Source: a virus
Strand: one strand, 5' to 3'
IMG/VR virus record: IMGVR_UViG_3300037041_000889
Coordinates: 1 to 27,176 of that record
DNA length: 27,176 bases
Positions 21,496 to 27,176 of the stretch are shown here, one piece after another. How positions within the stretch are numbered: the stretch's first letter is position 1; each line of letters starts with the position of its first letter. Position numbers and translations under genes: made by a program. The notes under the pieces are model-generated. The model was given only the letters and a program-made list of their open reading frames with translations. It did no database searches and was not told the origin of the DNA.

Positions 21496-22096
21496 CATCG
21501 AACAACGCACCCCTGAATGGCATCAGTTACGGATCGGTAAGGTAACGGGGAGCAACCTAAAGAAAGTTATGTCGAAAAACTGGATGGACTACACCGATCG
21601 GATCGTATCGGAGCAACTAACTGGAATGAGTGAAGAAGATGAGGACGGGTTTATTTCATTCGATATGCAGTTAGGCATCGACCGTGAACCACTCGCACTT
21701 GAACAATACGAAATCGAAAACCAGTGCAAAGTAACTCAGGTAGGCTTCATCGAATCGGATGAGTTCCCGCAATTCGGATTTTCACCCGATGCAATTTGCC
21801 CCGAACGAACCTTTGCAGTCGAGATCAAATGCCCGAAAGTATCAACACATATCCGATACATTCGACACGGTAAAGTACCAGCCGCTTATGCCGAACAGAT
21901 ACTATCCTATTTCGTAGCGGGTGAATCGTTTGAGTACGTTGATTTCGTTTCGTATTGCCCCGACTTAGAACAATACCCGTACTTTCAAATTAGAACGCTT
22001 AGAACCGATCTAACCGAGCAAATCGAGCAAGCCAAAACAGCACTAACCAAATTCTTCAACCAAGTCGAAACAACTAAACAAATTTTGAACCGATGA
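21482..22096 (+). CDS. YqaJ-like viral recombinase / lambda-type exonuclease
   Basis: 204 residues. Characteristic N-terminal QRTPEWHQLRIGKVTGS (residues 8-24), E69 in DREPLALEQYE, D103 in GFSPDAI and the E114-x-K116 pair in AVEIKCPK together make the PD-(D/E)XK active site of this family. The enzyme degrades one strand from DNA ends to give single strands for annealing or recombination. Full length for the family. It overlaps the upstream gene by 14 bases and the next by ATGA. Confidence 0.85.
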   Translation: MRIHNIEQRTPEWHQLRIGKVTGSNLKKVMSKNWMDYTDRIVSEQLTGMSEEDEDGFISFDMQLGIDREPLALEQYEIENQCKVTQVGFIESDEFPQFGFSPDAICPERTFAVEIKCPKVSTHIRYIRHGKVPAAYAEQILSYFVAGESFEYVDFVSYCPDLEQYPYFQIRTLRTDLTEQIEQAKTALTKFFNQVETTKQILNR

Positions 22097-22494
22097 AAAC
22101 CGAACAACTCACACTCGAATATCTTGATGCAATGACCGATCCGACTAAATTCAAGTCGTTTAAGGTTGTACTAAAAAGTTACGCAACGCCTAAGATCAAA
22201 CTAAGAAAGACTGCAATATACACCGTTAAGAATGTTTATAAGCCGTCTAAATTTTATAAAACACATAAGCTAACAATTGGAAATAATTCGTACAACGCGG
22301 ATATGTTTAGGATTGTATCGGAGCAACCCGACCACAGCGTTACAGATCAATTCCAACCCGAACCAATCCACCCCGACAACAAAACCGTAGCGACACTGAT
22401 TCAATACGTTTCAGACCACCGCGAAGCAATGTCGAAAGATTCAATTCTACACTTTGCCAACCTAATCGGACTAATTAAACTCGGAGCGTTATGA
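22093..22494 (+). CDS. Unknown protein in recombination operon
   Basis: 133 residues. The first 75 are basic with strands (KSYATPKIKLRKTAIYTVKNVYKPS...), the rest helical (TLIQYVSDHREAMSKDSILHFANLIGLI). Coupled to both neighbours by ATGA. No family recognised. Confidence 0.5.
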   Translation: MKTEQLTLEYLDAMTDPTKFKSFKVVLKSYATPKIKLRKTAIYTVKNVYKPSKFYKTHKLTIGNNSYNADMFRIVSEQPDHSVTDQFQPEPIHPDNKTVATLIQYVSDHREAMSKDSILHFANLIGLIKLGAL

Positions 22495-22754
22495 GTACAT
22501 TAAGATCAGGACGCACCGGTACGAAAGAAACCGTGTTCGTCAAATTCGGAGAGATTAAACTAAACATTTTCGGCTATTACATCGAAGGCGATAAGGGCGA
22601 TAATTGGACAGCACCGACCGCATCGGACTTAGAGATCAGCACAATCGGTTACAACGGTACGGACGTTACAGACCTGCTAACCGAACTACTGCCCGAATCA
22701 TCCTACCAAGACATCGTTAACAAAGCAATCGAACAAATCGAATCGGAACTATGA
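22491..22754 (+). CDS. Unknown small protein
   Basis: 87 residues with a strand-rich N-terminal half (KETVFVKFGEIKLNIFGYYIEGDKGDNWTAP) and an acidic C-terminal helix. ATGA overlaps on both sides. The opening resembles small phage proteins next to recombination genes, function unknown. Confidence 0.5.
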   Translation: MSTLRSGRTGTKETVFVKFGEIKLNIFGYYIEGDKGDNWTAPTASDLEISTIGYNGTDVTDLLTELLPESSYQDIVNKAIEQIESEL

Positions 22755-23392
22755 CACCACAATCCAGCTACAAGATAATCAAGGAGAAACTACCAGAACC
22801 GTATTTGAGTTTGATTAAGAAGTACGTGAGGCGAAATAACTTAGCCAAAGACTTACCACAGGCACTACTTCAGACTAAATTGTGGCATCCAAAGTCGACC
22901 GATGAAGGCTATTACTTTTGGGAGGCGGTCTATCACTGGTCGATTGGTGAGCGTAAAAGATTGCCCCGTGTCGCAGCGGATTCAGTTATCCGACCGTCAT
23001 CAAGCTACGACAACCGTTACCGATTCTGTTTATCCGAAATTGCCAAAGCGGTTGAGGTTGTTGAGGACTTGTTCGGTAAGATCGGATTAAGCCGAGGTAA
23101 TGCGTGTACGGGTGAGTTTAATGTGTATAAGCGATACTTGGTTATATCGCATATCCTATCGATCAAAGAGGACATATTCACGCTGCAAATGATCGGGGAG
23201 GCATTTGCGGAACAGTTGGGACGGTCGAATAAGTTTGACCACGCAACGATCTTACACGCTAAACGAAACGATCAGATGCTAATTGAAACGAACGATCCGA
23301 CTTATTGCGGAATGAAGCGGGCGTTTGAGAGTGCAATGAATGGTAATAATGACAACAATGTTGATAAAGTGGAATTGACCAAACCTAATTAA
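22751..23392 (+). CDS. DnaA domain IV-like DNA-binding protein, possible replication initiator
   Basis: 213 residues. The N-terminal about 75 residues, with WHPKSTDEGYYFWEAVYHWSIGE, are not recognised. The C-terminal half has the helix pattern of DnaA domain IV: YLVISHILSIKEDIFTLQMIGEAFAEQLGRSNKFDHATILHA, where D163-H164-x4-H169 corresponds to the DnaA signature RDHTTVxHA that reads DnaA boxes. It has no AAA+ ATPase. It sits at the end of the recombination genes and before the helicase genes, so a role in origin recognition or regulation is likely (inference). Confidence 0.65.
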   Translation: MTPQSSYKIIKEKLPEPYLSLIKKYVRRNNLAKDLPQALLQTKLWHPKSTDEGYYFWEAVYHWSIGERKRLPRVAADSVIRPSSSYDNRYRFCLSEIAKAVEVVEDLFGKIGLSRGNACTGEFNVYKRYLVISHILSIKEDIFTLQMIGEAFAEQLGRSNKFDHATILHAKRNDQMLIETNDPTYCGMKRAFESAMNGNNDNNVDKVELTKPN

Positions 23393-23404
23393 TCCCTATC
23401 TTTA
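23375..23404 (+). promoter_or_regulatory. Promoter of the structured RNA
   Basis: TTG (23375-23377), 19 bases, TATCTTTA (23397-23404). Only the last base of the -7 box differs from TAnnTTTG. It overlaps the end of the 22751 gene. Confidence 0.5.
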
Positions 23405-23408
23405 CAGC

Positions 23409-23527
23409 ACGTTCAGAGGTCGAAGCCTGAATCGAAAGAAATTAAACCGCCCAATACGGGCTGCGAGGTAAGGTAGTTAAGACTACTAAACCGCTTCGAC
23501 CGCAGCTTGTATTGGGCTTTTTGTTTT
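23409..23527 (+). ncRNA. Structured RNA with complementary loops, ending before the methyltransferase gene
   Basis: A 5-bp hairpin TTCAG/CTGAA (23412-23416, 23427-23431) presents a 10-base loop. A 17-bp helix (23449-23465 with 23501-23517, two G-U pairs) is followed by a T run and is a strong terminator. Inside its 35-base loop is a second hairpin, GGTAGT (23472-23477)/ACTACT (23482-23487), extended by GGT/ACC across an AA/AA internal loop. GGTCGAAGC (23418-23426) in the first loop is the exact complement of GCTTCGACC (23493-23501) in the terminator loop, making a 9-bp pseudoknot. No ORF lies inside. It may be a free regulatory RNA or an attenuator for the gene at 23531. Confidence 0.6.
23449..23526 (+). 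terminator. Terminator of the structured RNA
   Basis: 17-bp stem with a large structured loop and TTTTTGTTTT; the T run ends 4 bases before the methyltransferase ATG, so it stands in the position of an attenuator. Confidence 0.7.
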
Positions 23528-23530
23528 GGA

Positions 23531-24724
23531 ATGAAGCACGGATCATTATTTTCAGGAATTGGCGGCTTTGATTTAGCTGCCGAATGGATGGGTTGGCAAA
23601 ATGTATTTCACTGTGAGTGGAATGAGTTTGGACAAAAAGTTTTACATCATCACTTCCCTAATTCAATAAGTTACAATGACATCACACAAACAGACTTCAC
23701 TATTCACAGAGGACACATTGACATCCTTACCGGAGGATTTCCTTGCCAACCATATTCAGCCGCAGGAAAACGACTTGGAAAGGAAGATGACCGCCACCTT
23801 TGGCCGGAAATGCTTAGAGCGATTCGAGAAATTCAACCGACATGGGTCGTGGGCGAAAACGTTCTCGGCCTTGTTAATTGGAACGGGGGGCTGGTATTCG
23901 ACGAAGTGCAGACTGATCTGGAAGCTCAAGGGTACGAAGTACAACCGTATGTACTTCCAGCTTGTGCCGTCAACGCTCCCCACCGAAGGGATCGAGTTTG
24001 GTTTGTTGCCTACCGCAACGGCATCGGACGCGACGAGCGGAGCGGTGATCGGGAAAAACGACACTTTTCACTTGACGAAAAACGGAACGCCTCGCAAAGT
24101 GAATCAGAACGGAGTGAATGGATCAGTGGGGCTGGGGAGATATGCAGCGATGGATCTGCTTCCAACTCCCAAACTCCTGAAAACACCTTGCGCAGCGGAT
24201 GCTCACTCGGAGAATCTGAGCAAGAAGGAGCAGAAATTTGGGAATTCGGGGACATTAGCTCAGGAGGTTCAGACGGGATTTATTTATCAGAGGGGGATGC
24301 TTCCAACCCCGCGAGCAAATCAGGTGAACGGCTGCGACCTGAACAGCGAGAACTTAGCCAACAGGAACAAGGGGAACTTGGAGGAAACAGTAGCGAGTTG
24401 GGTGGTGAATCAGATGCTTCCTACACCAGTAGCAGGGGAATACAGGGACACGGGAGAGAAAGTATCAACAGGAAATTTCAAACAAATGAATTTGACAAGA
24501 ACAATAGCAAAGGGAAACAGCGAATGGACTGGCGAGAATTCCCAACTCAATCCCCGATTTGTAGCAGAAATGATGGGGTTTCCTTCAAACTGGACGGAAT
24601 TACCTTTCCAAAGTGGCGAAATGAATCAATAAAGGCCTATGGTAATGCAGTCGTGCCACAAGTCGTTTATCAAATCTTTAAAGCTATTGAACAATACAAT
24701 AAAAAAATGAACGATGGAAAGTAG
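23531..24724 (+). CDS. DNA (cytosine-5) methyltransferase
   Basis: 397 residues from ATG 23531; an in-frame TTG at 23507 lies inside the terminator stem and is rejected. Motif I is LFSGIGGFDLA (6-16). Motif IV GGFPCQPYS carries the catalytic C72. Motif VI is ENV (E109). Motif VIII-like APHRRDRVWFVA follows. The end has motif X-like ESIKAYGNAVVPQV. It transfers a methyl group from SAM to C5 of cytosine in a DNA target, probably to escape host restriction. No restriction enzyme is nearby. The variable region between VIII and X is hydrophilic and low in complexity (S, G, E, R), most likely because a second ORF occupies the same DNA. No promoter is seen between the upstream terminator and ATG. 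Confidence 0.85.
   Translation: MKHGSLFSGIGGFDLAAEWMGWQNVFHCEWNEFGQKVLHHHFPNSISYNDITQTDFTIHRGHIDILTGGFPCQPYSAAGKRLGKEDDRHLWPEMLRAIREIQPTWVVGENVLGLVNWNGGLVFDEVQTDLEAQGYEVQPYVLPACAVNAPHRRDRVWFVAYRNGIGRDERSGDREKRHFSLDEKRNASQSESERSEWISGAGEICSDGSASNSQTPENTLRSGCSLGESEQEGAEIWEFGDISSGGSDGIYLSEGDASNPASKSGERLRPEQRELSQQEQGELGGNSSELGGESDASYTSSRGIQGHGRESINRKFQTNEFDKNNSKGKQRMDWREFPTQSPICSRNDGVSFKLDGITFPKWRNESIKAYGNAVVPQVVYQIFKAIEQYNKKMNDGK
23676..24632 (+). CDS. Overlapping ORF inside the methyltransferase gene
   Basis: 318 codons in the +1 frame relative to the methyltransferase. The protein looks genuine: hydrophobic and aromatic residues are evenly placed (SWAKTFSALLIGTGGW, STKCRLIWKLKGTKYNRMYF), the phrase LLPT recurs several times, and near the end stands LNPRFVAEMMGFPSNW. 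From memory this ending and the repeated LLPTP are shared by a family of phage proteins found with cytosine methyltransferases. ATG 23676 lies after methyltransferase codon 48, and the ORF covers motifs IV to VIII and the target-recognition region. Function unknown; a partner or specificity protein of the methyltransferase is possible. It has no obvious ribosome-binding site. Confidence 0.55.
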   Translation: MTSHKQTSLFTEDTLTSLPEDFLANHIQPQENDLERKMTATFGRKCLERFEKFNRHGSWAKTFSALLIGTGGWYSTKCRLIWKLKGTKYNRMYFQLVPSTLPTEGIEFGLLPTATASDATSGAVIGKNDTFHLTKNGTPRKVNQNGVNGSVGLGRYAAMDLLPTPKLLKTPCAADAHSENLSKKEQKFGNSGTLAQEVQTGFIYQRGMLPTPRANQVNGCDLNSENLANRNKGNLEETVASWVVNQMLPTPVAGEYRDTGEKVSTGNFKQMNLTRTIAKGNSEWTGENSQLNPRFVAEMMGFPSNWTELPFQSGEMNQ

Positions 24725-25334
24725 AGATACCTGCATATTTTACCGATCAATGTTTGAGGCAATTCAAGGACTGCCAAAAGAAACACAAGCCGAAGTTTAC
24801 AACGCTATCTTTGACTATTCGCTTAACTTTAAAGAACCTGAATTGCAAGGGATTAGCCAAGTGATTTGGAAGTTAGTCGAACCCGTTTTAACTAAAGGTA
24901 ACACGAACTTTATAAATGGAAAGCAACCGAAGCAGAAGCGAAACGGAAGCGAAACCGAAGCGACTGACAAGCCAAACGAAAGCCAACCCGAAGCCTATAA
25001 GGATAAGGATAAGGATGAATATAAGGATAAGGATAAAAATATAGATAGGTCTGTTTCTAACGAAACCAAACCAAAGTCATTTAAGCAATGGTCAATAGAT
25101 GAATTTAAACAGTCAATAGCAGACAATAGACTTGACTACCCTAAAGAAATGTTAAACGCTTTCTTTGGATATTGGACTGAATTAAACGCATCAGGTAAAC
25201 CGAGATACTCAACCGAAAAAACTTGGGAAACACCGAAACGTCTTAAACGGTGGCACGACAATAACAACAAATTCACACCGTCCAAACCTCAACCAACTCA
25301 ATTTAACCGATCTTCAGCCAATCACTACAAATGA
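24714..25334 (+). CDS. DUF6291-type replication protein
   Basis: 206 residues. The N-terminal part FYRSMFEAIQGLPKETQAEVYNAIFDYSLN ... PVL matches the DUF6291 pattern found at the start of phage replication proteins. A charged Lys/Asp linker is encoded by AAGGAT repeats. The C-terminal part (KPKSFKQWSIDEFKQSIADN ... WTELNASGKPRYSTEKTWETPKRLKRW) is typical of phage proteins placed before DnaB and may load the helicase or bind the origin (inference). It overlaps the methyltransferase end by 11 bases and the helicase by ATGA. Confidence 0.65.
   Translation: MESRDTCIFYRSMFEAIQGLPKETQAEVYNAIFDYSLNFKEPELQGISQVIWKLVEPVLTKGNTNFINGKQPKQKRNGSETEATDKPNESQPEAYKDKDKDEYKDKDKNIDRSVSNETKPKSFKQWSIDEFKQSIADNRLDYPKEMLNAFFGYWTELNASGKPRYSTEKTWETPKRLKRWHDNNNKFTPSKPQPTQFNRSSANHYK
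24999..25034 (+). repeat. AAGGAT hexanucleotide repeat
   Basis: Three units at 24999-25016 and two at 25023-25034, separated by GAATAT, in frame as Lys-Asp pairs within a linker. The unit length is a multiple of three, so changes in copy number keep the frame. Confidence 0.75.
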
Positions 25335-26734
25335 TAACATCACAAGAACTCGAAGAAAAGATCATAGCGATCCTTTTATCTTCAAATCAATTCAAAGACG
25401 AAATAATCGTTCAACTCAAATACGAATACTTCACAGTCGATAGGTACAAGAAAGCCTTTGAAGTCATTAAACGGCTACACAAGAAACAGCAACCAATCGA
25501 CATAGCATTTCTAAACCAAGAAAACAAACTCGCTAAACTTCTTGAACGGTCTGACATAATCACAATCAGTCAATCGCTCGATAAAATCGGTTCTTCTTTC
25601 TTTGAACCACACGAAGCGGTCATACTCGAACTTCGAAACATCTACCTCAAATCGCAAATACACCAAATCATTACAGAAGAATCAATCGGGCTATACGACC
25701 GCCACGATGCGACTGTAACCGCAACTGAAATGGTCAAGAGATTGAACGAATTGATGGATACGGGAATGACTGTATCGAACATTATCACAACAGCCGAATT
25801 AGTCAAAGACGAACGGGAGGCTTATTTCAGACGGCAAGAACTCAACCGACAAGGCAAAACCAGTGGAGTTGATACGGGACTAAAAGCACTAAACCGATTC
25901 ACTGGAGGTTGGCAGCCCGAATTTATAATTTTAGCAGGTAGACCGTCCATGGGTAAAACCGCTCTTGCATTATTTCACGGGATTCAATCGAACGAAGCGG
26001 GTATCTATTTTAATCTCGAAATGAATCCGTCCCAACTTTGCCAACGTCTAATACTTCAGAACGCAACGGGCAGCATAGATTCAAAACGGTTACGGGACGG
26101 CAATCTTAACCAACTAGAACTGCACGTCTTTGAATCGACAATAGGTGAAGTCGAAAAGATGCCGTTTACCATTTACGATAAGCCTCGGTGCGGTGTTCAC
26201 GAAGCAATCAGAATCATTCGGGCGCAAGTTAGAAAAGGGCAATGTAAGTGGGTTATAATTGACTATTTACAGTTAATGACATCAGAAGGCTTCAGAGGCG
26301 GTAACAGAGAAGCCGAAGTATCTGAGATTAGCCGAACGCTTAAAGCCGCACAAAAAGAGCTTAAAATACCTATAATCGCACTATGCCAACTTAACCGACA
26401 AGTCGAGCAACGAGCCGATAAAAAACCGATGCTATCCGATCTTCGTGAATCAGGATCGCTCGAACAGGATGCAGATACGGTTTGCTTCGTTTGGAGACCG
26501 TCTTACTACAACTTATCAAACGATGAAGGTAGACCATACACGAACGAAACATTCTACCTATTTGAAAAGCATAGACAAGGATCAACTGGAACGGTTGAGT
26601 TTAGGAATAACGAAACGGTAACACAGTTTTACGATGCCGACCAAGAGCCGATGACTTCACACCTACCCGTTCAAATTGAATCTTCACCGTTTAGTTACCA
26701 ATCAAAAGAATTTAATGAAGTTGATCCATTCTAA
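25331..26734 (+). CDS. dnaB: Replicative DNA helicase, DnaB type
   Basis: 467 residues, full length for DnaB. The N-terminal helical domain (QELEEKIIAILLSSNQFKDEIIVQLKYEYF..., 1 to about 100) mediates ring assembly and primase contact. The RecA-like domain follows: SGVDTGLKALNRFTGGWQPEFIILAGRPSMGKTALAL with Walker A at 203-210, Walker B-like KWVIIDYLQLM, then ISRTLKAAQKELKIPIIALCQLNRQVEQRADKKPMLSDLRESGSLEQDADTVCFVWR. It unwinds phage DNA ahead of the fork. The following gene starts inside its last 20 bases. Confidence 0.9.
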   Translation: MITSQELEEKIIAILLSSNQFKDEIIVQLKYEYFTVDRYKKAFEVIKRLHKKQQPIDIAFLNQENKLAKLLERSDIITISQSLDKIGSSFFEPHEAVILELRNIYLKSQIHQIITEESIGLYDRHDATVTATEMVKRLNELMDTGMTVSNIITTAELVKDEREAYFRRQELNRQGKTSGVDTGLKALNRFTGGWQPEFIILAGRPSMGKTALALFHGIQSNEAGIYFNLEMNPSQLCQRLILQNATGSIDSKRLRDGNLNQLELHVFESTIGEVEKMPFTIYDKPRCGVHEAIRIIRAQVRKGQCKWVIIDYLQLMTSEGFRGGNREAEVSEISRTLKAAQKELKIPIIALCQLNRQVEQRADKKPMLSDLRESGSLEQDADTVCFVWRPSYYNLSNDEGRPYTNETFYLFEKHRQGSTGTVEFRNNETVTQFYDADQEPMTSHLPVQIESSPFSYQSKEFNEVDPF

Positions 26735-26888
26735 CAAGTCGGTTGAGGTAACCGAAAAGAAGCTAATGTTCTTGATAAAACTGAACACCCTAACCGATGC
26801 CGAACTATCACACCACTTTCCGAAGCTGGATAAAATGACACGGGATGAAAAAATTAAGTGGATTGTGTTTGGAATTAAAAATATTTAA
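26715..26888 (+). CDS. Small protein after the helicase, unknown
   Basis: 57 residues from ATG 26715, 20 bases inside the helicase gene in another frame; an upstream TTG (26676) is less likely. Helical and Lys-rich (VEVTEKKLMFLIKLNTLTDAELSHHFPKLDKMTRDEK). No family recognised. Confidence 0.5.
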   Translation: MKLIHSNKSVEVTEKKLMFLIKLNTLTDAELSHHFPKLDKMTRDEKIKWIVFGIKNI

Positions 26889-26896
26889 TATATTTG
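26869..26896 (+). promoter_or_regulatory. Bacteroidetes-type promoter
   Basis: TTG (26869-26871), 17 bases, TATATTTG (26889-26896), 22 bases before ATG 26919. Confidence 0.5.
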
Positions 26897-26918
26897 TCGA
26901 AACTTAAAACAACTCGAA

Positions 26919-27176
26919 ATGGAACAAATGAATTGGGAACAAAAATACGAATCGCTTTATGCTAGATTTTTTGAATTGACTAACAATACAGAACTTACCT
27001 TAAAGTGTATTATTGAATTGTGTAATTCACACATTTACGATTTAGTTGAGGTTATGGAAAACGATTCTGACGATTGGTCAAGTGAGTACTGGCAAAAAAT
27101 AATTAATACTTGCAATGATAAATTACACGGATTAATGCCTGAATTTGAACAAGGCAATTTTGAAGATTTTAGTAAG
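26919..27176 (+). CDS. Unknown protein (3' partial)
   Basis: Open from ATG 26919 to the window edge, 86 codons without a stop. Acidic and helical (NWEQKYESLYARFFELTNN ... DDWSSEYWQKIINTCNDK). AT-rich codon use. No family recognised in the visible part. Confidence 0.55.
   Translation, partial: MEQMNWEQKYESLYARFFELTNNTELTLKCIIELCNSHIYDLVEVMENDSDDWSSEYWQKIINTCNDKLHGLMPEFEQGNFEDFSK

Noticed and set aside
23507-23530. TTG start for the methyltransferase giving eight extra residues
   Set aside because: These bases form the terminator stem and T run; motif I begins right after ATG 23531 as usual for the family.
24010-24255. - strand frame opposite the methyltransferase
   Set aside because: Low-complexity Ser-rich product in a region already open in two + frames; no independent support.
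1-27176. CRISPR array, insertion sequence or attachment site
   Set aside because: No regularly spaced direct repeats, transposase, integrase or tRNA gene was found by eye on either strand.

Overview
The window is a stretch of a tailed double-stranded DNA phage or prophage whose host is most likely a Bacteroidetes bacterium. Almost every gene is on the + strand, packed with TAATG or ATGA overlaps. The order portal, minor head protein, scaffold, capsid, connector, fibre, lysis, recombination, replication is that of a phage. The host group is suggested by repeated promoter-like boxes TAnnTTTG (several with TTG about 17-19 bases upstream), the scarcity of Shine-Dalgarno sequences, lipoprotein signals followed by small Cys-rich proteins, and an exported protein ending in a T9SS-like segment. 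No terminase, tape-measure or integrase gene is visible, so the lifestyle is not decided.

Layout. 1-1293: two virion-type proteins, the first cut by the window edge. 1358-2808: a glycosyltransferase-like and a class I methyltransferase-like protein, an accessory pair. 2832-6657: a mini-ORF, portal, SPP1 gp7/Mu F-like minor head protein, a small protein and a coiled-coil scaffold. 6708-7555: a lipoprotein on the - strand and a roughly 590-base gene-poor region holding a - strand small RNA candidate and the capsid leader. 7556-13648: major capsid protein, connector/neck-type proteins, a mosaic fibre and fibre-associated proteins. 13670-17177: remnant of an amidase lysin, GIY-YIG endonuclease, M15 peptidase lysin, exported protein, holin-like protein, a membrane protein and a truncated PAS-HisKA protein. 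17210-20938: a series of small, mostly unknown genes with a likely unimolecular spanin. 20935-27176: recombination and replication (YqaJ-type exonuclease, DnaA domain IV-like protein, cytosine-5 DNA methyltransferase with a 318-codon ORF inside it in another frame, DUF6291-type protein, DnaB helicase).

Strongest observations. (1) The capsid gene ends with a textbook-shaped -1 frameshift signal: heptamer A AAC CCG, an 8-base spacer and an 8-bp hairpin. It opens a 26-residue extension without its own start codon, and this extension matches the in-frame C-terminal tail of the first protein in the window (LLLQD...LLQN...LQ). (2) Immediately before the methyltransferase gene lies a self-contained RNA of about 115 nt with its own promoter, a 5' hairpin and a 17-bp terminator hairpin; the two loops are complementary over 9 bases. 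(3) A second RNA candidate on the - strand (about 7282-7370) repeats this loop-loop plan with different sequence. (4) The methyltransferase region seems to encode two proteins over 957 bases. (5) Possible host-interaction genes include a histidine kinase without an ATPase domain and a T9SS-cargo-like secreted protein. All functions are read from sequence by eye; no search or folding program was run.
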